Positions 36,635 through 43,402 of a DNA stretch of 64,000 nt are shown one piece after another. This DNA comes from Nocardia sp. NBC_00508. Lineage in GTDB: Bacteria > Actinomycetota > Actinomycetes > Mycobacteriales > Mycobacteriaceae. The notes beneath the pieces are model-generated. The model ran no database searches. It was not told the origin of the DNA and saw only the letters and a list, made by a program, of their open reading frames with translations. Location: positions 4,216,001-4,280,000 of the forward strand of contig NZ_CP107852.1 in NCBI RefSeq assembly GCF_036346875.1, written 5' to 3'. The first letter of the stretch is position 1. Each line of letters opens with the position of its first letter. A program made the position numbers and the translations under genes.

Positions 36635-38523
36635 CGCAAACCCTTTCGCGCGACACCGGCACCACGCTGCTCGGCGATCTGCGCCGGATGTGGGCACTGC
36701 TCGAGTTGTCCCGCTGGCGGGTCGCGGTGGCGATCGCCTGGGGTGTACTCGCGTTGGGTAGCGGGCTCGGCCTCGCGGCGCTGGCCGCATGGTTGATCGC
36801 CCGCGCCTGGCAGATGCCGCCGGTGCTGGACCTGAGCATCGCCGTGGTCGCGGTGCGCGCCCTCGGCATTTCGCGGGGCCTGTGCCGGTACCTGGAGCGC
36901 CTCGCCACGCATGACGTCGCCTTGCGCGCTATGACGGCGGCGCGGACGACGGTCTATCGAACGCTGGCGCGCTCGGACTTCTGGCTGCGTCGACCCGGGC
37001 AGTCGAGCAGCGACACCGACGGGTCGAACTCGCCGCGCGCCGACGGCGGTGGTTCCACTCCACCGCGCCGGGGTGATCTCCTCGTCCGGATCGGCAGCGA
37101 TATCGATGATCTGGGGTCGGTCGTGGTGCGGGTTTTCGTGCCCGTCGCGGTCGCCGTCGTGCTCTCCGCGGCTGCGATCGGGCTGCTGGCCACGATCTCG
37201 ATGGGTGCTGCCGCGATCCTGGCGGGTGCGCTCGCGCTGTCCGGTGTCGTCGCTCCGTGGCTGTCGGCCAACGCGGCGCGTGCGGCCGAGCGTGCCGTGC
37301 GCGCCGACCGCGCCGAGTTCACCGCGCGGGCCCTCACCGTGCTCGACCACGCGGCCGAGCTGCGCGTCGCGGGTCGGTTGGACGCCGCACTCGATGCGGC
37401 GGCGGACGCCGCACGCCGGGCTGTCGCCGCGGAGGACACCGCCGCCTCGCGCAGCGCCTGGTCGGCAGCAGCCACGCCACTGTCGATCGGCGCCAGCGTG
37501 CTTGGCGCTTTGCTGATCGGCATCACCCTCTACGGCCCCGACGGCGGGACCGCGGGCGCGATGACGCCCATGGCCCTCACCGTGCTGGTCCTGCTGCCGC
37601 TGTCGGCTTTCGAGGCGGTCGGCCCGCTACCCGCGGCGGCGCAGGCGCTGACCACCGCCCGCGCGGCCCTGCGTCGACTGGTCGGATTCGACGGCGATCC
37701 AACGACAACCGCCTCGCGGTCACGGACAACGCATCCCGCCGCGACGATGGTTACTCGAATCGGCAATAGGACGACGGCCGTGGCGGGTGCTCGCACAGTC
37801 ACGTCGGCGAGGGAGACCGATGGGATGGAGACGTCGGCGGTGACCGCTACCGCGGTGGATATGTCGGAGCCGATGGCCGGTTCGGGCCGTGCGGTAGGCG
37901 CCTGCGTGCCGGAGCTGCCGGAGGGGCGGCGGATCGCGGTGGTAGGCCCGAGTGGCGCCGGGAAGACGACGCTGCTGATGGCATGGGCGGGCCTGTTCGA
38001 CACGCCGCGGCCCGGCGTCACCTTCTTCGCCGAGGACGCGCACCTGTTCGGCACCTCGGTGCTGGAAAATCTGCGGGTCGCCCGCGGCGACCTCACCGAG
38101 GCGGAAGCCGGAAGCGCCTTGCGGACAGTCGGCCTCGGTGACTGGTTGGACGGACTGCCCGATGGCGTGCATACCCACCTGGTCGGGGGAGCGGCGGCCG
38201 TGTCGGGGGGCCAGCGCCGCCGCATCCTCATGGCGCGTGCCCTCGTATCACCCGCACGTGTGTTGCTCCTCGACGAACCGACCGAGCACTTGGAGGCGGC
38301 GGCCGGTGCGCGGCTGCTGTGCGATCTGCTGGACGCCGACAGCGGCCTGGTGGAAGCGGATCGCGTCGTGGTCGTCGTCACGCATCAACTGCCTCGAGAT
38401 CATCGGGCCGACGCGGTGCTCCGGATCGATGCATCAGACCAGGCGGCAACCGATTTTGCGGCCGACGGCACACGGCCGGAGACCACCACTTCCGCCCACC
38501 GAGAAATTCCGTTGCCGACCTGA
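36631..38523 (+). CDS. cydC: thiol reductant/heme ABC exporter, CydC
   Basis: 630 residues. The membrane domain is interrupted by a low-complexity insert (about 122-146, rich in Ser/Asp/Gly/Pro). A second unusual Thr/Ala-rich linker of about 70 residues precedes the ATP-binding domain. Walker A is GPSGAGKT, signature VSGGQRRR, Walker B VLLLDEPT, and H-loop VTHQLP. Between Walker A and the FFAEDAHLF segment only about 20 residues remain, fewer than the usual 40, so the strand pair after Walker A is shortened. The D-loop reads TEHLEA. It may be a weak or non-hydrolysing half of the heterodimer. Confidence 0.92.
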   Translation: MTQTLSRDTGTTLLGDLRRMWALLELSRWRVAVAIAWGVLALGSGLGLAALAAWLIARAWQMPPVLDLSIAVVAVRALGISRGLCRYLERLATHDVALRAMTAARTTVYRTLARSDFWLRRPGQSSSDTDGSNSPRADGGGSTPPRRGDLLVRIGSDIDDLGSVVVRVFVPVAVAVVLSAAAIGLLATISMGAAAILAGALALSGVVAPWLSANAARAAERAVRADRAEFTARALTVLDHAAELRVAGRLDAALDAAADAARRAVAAEDTAASRSAWSAAATPLSIGASVLGALLIGITLYGPDGGTAGAMTPMALTVLVLLPLSAFEAVGPLPAAAQALTTARAALRRLVGFDGDPTTTASRSRTTHPAATMVTRIGNRTTAVAGARTVTSARETDGMETSAVTATAVDMSEPMAGSGRAVGACVPELPEGRRIAVVGPSGAGKTTLLMAWAGLFDTPRPGVTFFAEDAHLFGTSVLENLRVARGDLTEAEAGSALRTVGLGDWLDGLPDGVHTHLVGGAAAVSGGQRRRILMARALVSPARVLLLDEPTEHLEAAAGARLLCDLLDADSGLVEADRVVVVVTHQLPRDHRADAVLRIDASDQAATDFAADGTRPETTTSAHREIPLPT

Positions 38524-38572
38524 CGACGCCTCGCTAGATTCGTTCGTACACAGGAAGGAGGTGGTTCGAATA

Positions 38573-38611
38573 ATGGTTATTTCTAGGACACGTGAGGTGG
38601 CTGTCCGCTAG
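38573..38611 (+). CDS. orphan 12-codon leader-like ORF
   Basis: ATG at 38573 encodes MVISRTREVAVR and stops at TAG 38609. An unusually strong ribosome site, AGGAAGGAGGTGG (38552-38564), lies eight bases upstream, far better than most starts in this window. The last codons pair with bases after the stop (see next entry), an arrangement seen in ribosome-controlled leaders. It lies 49 bases after cydC on the same strand, but no gene follows on that strand for several kb. It is too short to judge by composition. No family is recognised, and a chance match remains possible. Confidence 0.6.
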   Translation: MVISRTREVAVR

Positions 38612-38629
38612 CGCCACCGCTGCAGGTGG
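38596..38629 (+). promoter_or_regulatory. alternative hairpins overlapping the 12-codon ORF (attenuator-like)
   Basis: GGTGGC inside the ORF (38596-38601) can pair with GCCACC just past its stop (38613-38618). The same bases, CCACC 38614-38618, can instead pair with GGTGG 38625-38629, followed by TTTT. The two structures exclude each other, and a ribosome on the ORF would decide between them. This is inferred from base pairing only. Confidence 0.5.
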
Positions 38630-38673
38630 TTTTCGCCCGCGCGAGCGCTGAGCGAATACCAGGCAGTCACCCG

Positions 38674-38740
38674 GCCCCCGAGCTCCGGTCTGTCCGACCG
38701 GACCCGTGCGCATCAAAACGCACCGGTAAGGCTCGGGGGC
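38674..38740 (+). ncRNA. three-way-junction RNA candidate
   Basis: A perfect 10-bp outer stem (GCCCCCGAGC 38674-38683 with GCTCGGGGGC 38731-38740) encloses two hairpins: TCCGGTC-N5-GACCGGA (38684-38702) and GTGCG-N8-CGCAC (38706-38723). The 3' side continues CTGTTCTGTT. It could be a complex terminator for the cyd operon, or a structured leader or small RNA that belongs with the 12-codon ORF 62 bases upstream. No known RNA family was recognised. Confidence 0.5.
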
Positions 38741-38743
38741 TGT

Positions 38744-38885
38744 TCTGTTCCGCCTCTCCGCGTATTCAGGTCTGTTCCGCCTCTCCGCGTATTCAGGCCG
38801 TACTAGTGAGTGCCGCTCGGGTTGGTGACAGGTCCTGCGTTGGGTGTATGGGTGAGTTTTGGGCGTACCCGGTGAGTTACCCATG
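38744..38885. repeat. interspersed repeat, right copy flanking the cyd operon (inverted)
   Basis: This is the opposite-strand counterpart of the 31761-31980 repeat: 38861-38885 is a perfect 25-base match to 31874-31898. It begins with a 27-bp unit (TCTGTTCCGCCTCTCCGC..., 38744-38770) perfectly duplicated at 38771-38797. The 'proteins' this sequence encodes (for example HSLVRPEYAERR) are spurious. Confidence 0.85.
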
Positions 38886-38987
38886 TGCTGACGAAATCAG
38901 TTGTCGCGTCGGCAGAAGCTCAACGGCAGTACAGCTGCTCCGATAGCTCAGCGGATCGGCGAACTCGGCCGATGCGGAACGGCCTAC

Positions 38988-39695
38988 TCATCCGATGTAG
39001 CGCTGTAGGCGGGCGGAGAGGCGGGGTTGGAGAGGGCCGTCGGCGACGACGCGTTCTTCGACGTAGGCGAGGTCGCCGCCTTCGACGATGCCGTAGAGGC
39101 GCTTGGCGCCGCCGACGACGACGCCCGACTGGCTGCGGATCACCACGTCGGTGGCCAGCTCCCAGGACGACTGGGTCAGCGCCTGGCCGTAGAAGAGCTC
39201 GACGATGCCGCTGCTGTGCGTGAGCAGCAGCTCGATGATCTCGTCGTTGCCGTCGATGCCGACCCGCCAGAAGCCGCTCTCGCGCAGGTCGGGGCCGCCG
39301 TAATTGCCTTCGGCGTCGATCACCCAGGACTTGGATTCCCAGGAGAGGAAGTCGCCGCCGTCATGCGAGACGACGATCTGCTGGCCGAACCGGTAGTCGC
39401 CGCGCTCGGGATCGTTGCCTTCGCCCTCGCCACGCCAGACGCCGACCAGCGGCAGCAGCGCGAGCATCGATGCGCTCAGATCCGGGCCGAGCCGCAGATT
39501 GGCGGTGTCCTCGGGCAGCGGCAGATCCGGCAGGACCGGGATATTGCGGGCGGCGGTGGATTTCGCCCGTTCGGCAGCGTCGGCCACGGCCCGGTCACCG
39601 CTGCGCCGAGCAGCGGCATCGGCCGGAGCGCTGCCGTTCAGTTGTTCACTCGCTCGCTCGGCCGGATTGGAACCTTCGCTCGCGAGTTCGCTCAT
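38988..39695 (-). CDS. nitrobindin-like beta-barrel protein (Rv0813c type, UPF0678)
   Basis: 235 residues: a polar N-terminus of about 75, then a 10-strand FABP-like barrel with LVGVWRGEGEGNDP, QQIVVSHDGGDFLSWESKSW and ESGFWRV. Nitrobindins bind ferric heme through a His near the C-terminus; the matching position here is Gln in ARLQRYIG, so heme binding in the usual way is unlikely, and a lipid or other ligand is possible. The orthologous gene in M. tuberculosis, Rv0813c, has a known structure. ATG at 39695 overlaps the stop of a 31-aa membrane protein. Confidence 0.88.
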   Translation of the reverse strand: MSELASEGSNPAERASEQLNGSAPADAAARRSGDRAVADAAERAKSTAARNIPVLPDLPLPEDTANLRLGPDLSASMLALLPLVGVWRGEGEGNDPERGDYRFGQQIVVSHDGGDFLSWESKSWVIDAEGNYGGPDLRESGFWRVGIDGNDEIIELLLTHSSGIVELFYGQALTQSSWELATDVVIRSQSGVVVGGAKRLYGIVEGGDLAYVEERVVADGPLQPRLSARLQRYIG

Positions 39696-39787
39696 GATTC
39701 GGTGAACAGCCGGTAGAAGACGTACAGGCCGAACCAGCCGATCAGCACGGCCACAGCCACCAGCAGAATCTCGAAGAAGAGGACCAC
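39692..39787 (-). CDS. 31-residue single-helix membrane protein
   Basis: GTG at 39787 encodes MVLFFEILLVAVAVLIGW followed by a short aromatic stretch (FGLYVFYRLF) and a TES end. It has one hydrophobic helix and is about 30 residues long. Its stop overlaps the ATG of the nitrobindin-like gene (ATGA), which supports real translation. From memory, similar MVLFFEILLV proteins occur in other actinobacteria. No function is known. It is easy to miss in annotation because of its size. Confidence 0.7.
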   Translation of the reverse strand: MVLFFEILLVAVAVLIGWFGLYVFYRLFTES

Positions 39788-39823
39788 GTTCGGAGTCTAA
39801 CGACACCCGCGGCGCGGCGCGCA

Positions 39824-39866
39824 AACGGCCCCGGTGCTTCCGTCGGAGGAAAGCACCGGGGCCGTT
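39824..39866 (-). terminator. terminator of the DUF4395-sulfurtransferase-sseC operon
   Basis: A perfect 16-bp stem (39824-39839 with 39851-39866, AACGGCCCCGGTGCTT) and an 11-nt loop, 17 bases after the sseC stop. On the minus strand it is followed by TTTG. Confidence 0.88.
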
Positions 39867-39882
39867 CGGCGAGTGCGGTGAC

Positions 39883-40188
39883 TTACTTGGCGACCGCGAC
39901 GTCGACCGCGTGGATTCCCGCGCCCTCGGGGCGCACTTCGGCGGAGCCGTTGCCCGCCGAGGACAGCGCACGGACGGTCCACGCGCCGGGAGCCGCGAAG
40001 AACCGGAAGTCACCGGTGCCCGAGGCGACGACCTCGGCGGTGAAATCACCGTTGCCGTCGAGCAGGCGCACGAACGCGCCGCCCACCGGCTGGCCGTCGG
40101 TGCTCAGGACACGGCCGGTGATGACCGTCTCCTTCTCCACGTCGACGCCCGCCGGGATGGCCTGGCCTTGTGTCGGTGCTGCACACAT
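39883..40188 (-). CDS. sseC: DUF1416 protein SseC
   Basis: 101 residues, beginning MCAAPTQGQAIPAGVDVEKE and carrying a transthyretin-like beta-sandwich (ITGRVLSTDGQPVGGAFVRLLD). It always sits beside the CysA/SseA-type sulfurtransferase in mycobacteria (Rv0814c/SseC2). The N-terminal Cys is conserved and could carry sulfur. Its function is not established. It lies five bases after the sulfurtransferase stop, at the end of the operon. Confidence 0.9.
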   Translation of the reverse strand: MCAAPTQGQAIPAGVDVEKETVITGRVLSTDGQPVGGAFVRLLDGNGDFTAEVVASGTGDFRFFAAPGAWTVRALSSAGNGSAEVRPEGAGIHAVDVAVAK

Positions 40189-40193
40189 ATTGA

Positions 40194-41027
40194 TTACTCT
40201 CCCAACTCGATCGGTGCGCCGACGAGGGAGCCGTATTCGGTCCAGCTCCCGTCGTAGTTCTTGACATTCTGGTGGCCGAGCAGTTCCTGCAGCACGAACC
40301 AGGTGTGCGAGGAACGCTCACCGATCCGGCAGTAGGCAATGGTGTCCTTCTCGCCGTCCAGCCCGGCATCCTTGTAGATCTCGGTCAGGTCGGCGTCGGA
40401 CTTGAAGGTGCCGTCCTCGTTCGCGGCCTTGCTCCACGGCACGTTGATGGCTCCGGGGATGTGGCCGGGACGCTGGCTCTGCTCCTGCGGCAGATGCGCG
40501 GGCGCCAGGATCTTGCCGGTGAACTCGTCAGGCGAACGCACATCGACCAGGTTCTTGGTGCCGATGGCGGCGATGACCTCGTCGCGGAAGGCGCGGATCG
40601 AGAGGTCCGGCGCGGCCGCCTTGTACTGGGTGGCCGGCCGGTTGACTGCTTCGCTCGACAGCGGGCGGCCGTCCAGTTCCCACTTCTTGCGGCCGCCGTC
40701 GAGCAGCTTGACGTTGTTGTGGCCGTACAGCTTGAAGTACCAGTAGGCGTACGCGGCGAACCAGTTGTTGTTGCCGCCGTACAGGATGACCTCGTCGTCG
40801 TTCGAGATGCCGCGCGCCGAGAGCAGGTCGGAGAACTGCTCCTGGTTCACGAAGTCGCGACGAACCTGGTCCTGCAGGTCCTTCTTCCAGTCGAGCCGGA
40901 CGGCACCCTCGATGTGCCCACCGTCGTAGGCGGAGGTGTCCTCGTCGACCTCGACGAAGACGACGCCGGGGGCGTTGAGGTTCTCTTCGGCCCAGTCAAC
41001 GGAGACCAGGACATCGGAGCGAGCCAT
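40194..41027 (-). CDS. cysA2: thiosulfate sulfurtransferase (rhodanese), two-domain
   Basis: 277 residues, two rhodanese domains. The C-terminal one is active: Cys in YCRIGERSSHTWF accepts sulfur from thiosulfate. The N-terminal one has Gly-Gly-Asn-Asn-Asn-Trp at the equivalent loop and lacks the Cys. It is the ortholog of Rv0815c. It transfers sulfur from thiosulfate to cyanide or to other acceptors. The operon is preceded by a Cys leader (41749-41814), so its expression should respond to cysteine. Confidence 0.93.
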   Translation of the reverse strand: MARSDVLVSVDWAEENLNAPGVVFVEVDEDTSAYDGGHIEGAVRLDWKKDLQDQVRRDFVNQEQFSDLLSARGISNDDEVILYGGNNNWFAAYAYWYFKLYGHNNVKLLDGGRKKWELDGRPLSSEAVNRPATQYKAAAPDLSIRAFRDEVIAAIGTKNLVDVRSPDEFTGKILAPAHLPQEQSQRPGHIPGAINVPWSKAANEDGTFKSDADLTEIYKDAGLDGEKDTIAYCRIGERSSHTWFVLQELLGHQNVKNYDGSWTEYGSLVGAPIELGE

Positions 41028-41057
41028 TGTTTTCCTTTCAGAGATGACGTGCAGGGT

Positions 41058-41627
41058 TCAGTTCGATGCCGGGGACCCGGCGGTGTTCGTGTCAGGGCCG
41101 GAGGCGGCAGCTCGCGTAACCACGGAGGGTTCGCGAACACCGCCCACCGGACCGGTCCGGCGGACGCGGGCGACCAGCGGATAGATCTGGCAACCCAGGC
41201 AGATCCCGAACGCCGCGTTCAGGAACGCCGCGAACAGGGCGAAGCCGGCGAATACGGCGCCGACGACGGTGGAGCCGAGCGCGAAGCCCAGCAAGCTGAC
41301 GCCCGCGAAGGCCAGGCCGAGCAATTGCGCGAACCGCAGCGGAGCCGCCGGCTCGGTCGTGCTGGTCGGCGCGAGCCGCGGCGCGACGAACGCAGCGTAG
41401 ATCCGGCCGTACGGGTGGCGGCGCGGCCCGTAGGCGGCGCCGATGGCGAAGGCGACCGCCTGCAGGGCGATCAGCACTGCCGCGGCGGCCGGCGAGAACG
41501 CGGCGGCGAGCAGGACCAGAACGAGGACCCCGGTGGTGACCCACGCCGTGAAGCGCGGTCCGCGGACGTCGACCTGGTCGGTAAAGGGAGGGGCGGTTCC
41601 GGAATTATTGCGGATCTCGGTGGACAT
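41058..41627 (-). CDS. DUF4395 membrane protein
   Basis: 189 residues with four hydrophobic segments (WVTTGVLVLVLLAAAFS, AAVLIALQAVAFAIGAA, FAQLLGLAFAGVSLLGFALG, AVFAGFALFAAFLNAAFG). It ends with the invariant-looking CLGCQIYPL, a two-Cys motif. DUF4395 is widespread and often found with sulfurtransferases; a role in sulfur-compound transport or membrane thiol chemistry is an inference. It leads the operon with the sulfurtransferase (30 bp gap) and SseC. Confidence 0.85.
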   Translation of the reverse strand: MSTEIRNNSGTAPPFTDQVDVRGPRFTAWVTTGVLVLVLLAAAFSPAAAAVLIALQAVAFAIGAAYGPRRHPYGRIYAAFVAPRLAPTSTTEPAAPLRFAQLLGLAFAGVSLLGFALGSTVVGAVFAGFALFAAFLNAAFGICLGCQIYPLVARVRRTGPVGGVREPSVVTRAAASGPDTNTAGSPASN

Positions 41628-41748
41628 TGTGCGTACTCCTGCGCTGAATAAGTCTGATGACTGGGAAGTTGCCAGTTCGCCGGGGGATCGTGAGATCACT
41701 CGCGCGGCGGGCAGCGGTCGGCGTCAGGGAATCCGGGAAGCCGACCGA

Positions 41749-41814
41749 TCAGCGGCACAGGCAGCAACAACCACCGAGCCGACACAGATCAACTGTGCGG
41801 CGTCGGGTGAGCAT
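41749..41814 (-). CDS. 21-residue Cys-rich leader peptide (cysteine attenuator)
   Basis: The ATG at 41814 opens a 21-codon frame whose end is GGCCCLCR, three consecutive Cys codons plus a fourth, before TGA at 41749. Actinobacterial sulfur genes are known to carry such leaders: when Cys-tRNA is scarce the ribosome stalls at the Cys run and the downstream genes are expressed. It sits 122 bases before the DUF4395 start. No strong ribosome site is seen. A promoter -10 (TAAACT) lies 29 bases upstream. Confidence 0.8.
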   Translation of the reverse strand: MLTRRRTVDLCRLGGCCCLCR

Positions 41815-41842
41815 CAGCTCGTGGTTGGCAAGCACGGCAAGC

Positions 41843-41870
41843 AGTTTACCCAATTCGGCGGGGGAATTGG
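41843..41870 (-). promoter_or_regulatory. promoter and operator-like palindrome of the sulfur operon
   Basis: On the minus strand a -10 TAAACT (41848-41843) is preceded by a perfect palindrome, CCAATTC-N7-GAATTGG (41850-41870), where the -35 region would lie. A repressor bound there would block RNA polymerase. The cognate regulator is unknown. Confidence 0.6.
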
Positions 41871-41952
41871 ACCCGGGGGGCGTCAGAACCGTCGAGGGGG
41901 CTTGTCGTCGCAGCTCAGGCGGCTGCTTTGGCTTCCATCGCCCGGCGCAGGA

Positions 41953-42396
41953 CTATGCGGCTACGGTGAGCGGCTCGAGCGCGGAGTGCAGATCCGTGGC
42001 CTTCGGCACGCCGGAGATCCGGAACCGTTCCCTGCCCTCGACGTCGAAGACGAACGTGGTCGGCAGGGAGAGCACGTTCAACTCGCGCGCGAGCGCGGGT
42101 TCGGCGTCGATATCCACTTCGATGTCCTGCGGCGGCTGTGCCGATCCGGCCAGTTGATCCGTGACGTTGGCAACCACCCGGCGAACAGCAGCGCACGGTC
42201 CGCACCACTCGGCGGAGAAATGCAGCACCGCGGGACCGGCACCGGTCACGCCGACGGCCGCGAGCAGTTCGGCCCGCGCCGATTCGGACAGGTCGATGCT
42301 GTTCGCCGCGCGCACCTTGCCGTGGCGGCGGCGCAGCAGGACGCCCACGGTGAGCGCGGCGAGCAGGACCACTGCCAGGATGGTGATTTCGATCAT
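41953..42396 (-). CDS. thiX: thioredoxin-like membrane-anchored protein ThiX
   Basis: 147 residues. One N-terminal helix (EITILAVVLLAALTVGVLL) is followed by a thioredoxin domain with the active site WCGPC in HFSAEWCGPCAAV, and the cis-Pro region LSLPTTFVF. It is the ortholog of Rv0816c. It probably reduces disulfides at or near the membrane. Its ATG overlaps the lmeA stop (ATGA). The Cys leader of the sulfur operon lies 138 bp downstream, so the sulfur genes have their own promoter. Confidence 0.9.
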   Translation of the reverse strand: MIEITILAVVLLAALTVGVLLRRRHGKVRAANSIDLSESARAELLAAVGVTGAGPAVLHFSAEWCGPCAAVRRVVANVTDQLAGSAQPPQDIEVDIDAEPALARELNVLSLPTTFVFDVEGRERFRISGVPKATDLHSALEPLTVAA

Positions 42397-43193
42397 GGTC
42401 GGTGCAATCGGTCGAGGTCGATCGTGACGTTCACGCCCTTGCCCTCCACGACGATCTGACCGCCCTGGGCGGAGACCTTGGTGGGCCGGACACCGAACGG
42501 CAACTCCTTGGTGTCGATGGTACGGGTGAACCGGGCGAGCACGGCAGGGCGATCGGCCTCGGTGATCACTGCCACCGGCATGGTCTCGGTGCCGGGGCTG
42601 CCGCGATAGAAGCCGGTCGCCACGATCCTCACCTGGTCGCCGTCGAGGAACAGATCGGCCTTCACGCTGACCTTTTCGCCGCCGTACTGGGCGCCGGGGG
42701 TCTCCGGCAAGGTGCCGGTGAGCACCAGCGCGCCCGTGGTGGTCATGCCGGAGCCGCCCGACCCTCCGGTCCCGTCGGATTTGTCCGCGGGGCGCGAGTG
42801 CACCTGCAGGTCGGGAATGGTGAACAGCCTGCCGAGCTCGGTCGGCTCGACCCGCAGCCTGCTGTCCACTCGCTCGACGGGGACGCCGCGCAGGCTGCCG
42901 TCGACCAGTTCGCCCAGCGGAAGCCGCACTCCGGTCAGCGTCGCTTCCAATGCGGTCTCGCCGGGAATGTCCTCTCGCTTGGCGCGCGCCCGGATCTCGA
43001 CGCGGTCGTAGCGGCTGTCCCACGCCTGCCCGAGGAAGGGGAAACCGTGAATCGTCACTTCCGGGTCGGCGGTGAGATCGGCGCCGTCCCGCAGCGCCCG
43101 TGACACGCGATATTCCGAATAGGCCGCGGTGCTGAAGTCGACGACGATCGCGAATCCGGCCAGACACAGCAGGCCGATGATCAGCTTCCGCAT
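42393..43193 (-). CDS. lmeA: LmeA-type phospholipase/lipomannan elongation factor
   Basis: 266 residues. A membrane-anchor/signal segment (KLIIGLLCLAGFAIVVDFS) is followed by a DUF2993 beta-rich domain, with DPEVTIHGFPFLGQAWDSRYD the family's defining block. In Mycobacterium smegmatis LmeA supports lipomannan elongation and has phospholipase activity. ATG at 43193 follows GGGGGAG; a longer in-frame start at 43310 is less likely. It is first in an operon with thiX. Confidence 0.9.
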   Translation of the reverse strand: MRKLIIGLLCLAGFAIVVDFSTAAYSEYRVSRALRDGADLTADPEVTIHGFPFLGQAWDSRYDRVEIRARAKREDIPGETALEATLTGVRLPLGELVDGSLRGVPVERVDSRLRVEPTELGRLFTIPDLQVHSRPADKSDGTGGSGGSGMTTTGALVLTGTLPETPGAQYGGEKVSVKADLFLDGDQVRIVATGFYRGSPGTETMPVAVITEADRPAVLARFTRTIDTKELPFGVRPTKVSAQGGQIVVEGKGVNVTIDLDRLHRP

Positions 43194-43402
43194 GCTCCCC
43201 CGTCTCTCCCGGGTCTCGGGCCGCGCCGGTTGGCCGCCGCGCGGCACGCGTTCGAATTCCGCGCCGGGCAACTCGTGTGTGCTGGGTGCCCGATGCGCAG
43301 GGTAACCCACGTACGCACCCTATCGGGTGGCCCGAACCCGGCTCCCGGGCGGCCCGCGGTGCGGTGCCCGACCCCGGAATGCGTGGTCATCCCGGGTTAC
43401 GC

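Noticed and set aside
38534..38884. 116-aa minus-strand frame (MGNSPGTPKTH...)
   Set aside because: Same repeat, reading the right-hand copy; the internal duplicated RPEYAERRN comes from the 27-bp duplication.
38941..38985. tRNA-like start CTCCGATAGCTCAGCGGATCGG
   Set aside because: The D-arm resembles a tRNA, but there is no anticodon arm, T-arm (GGTTCGA) or matching acceptor downstream; at most a fragment.
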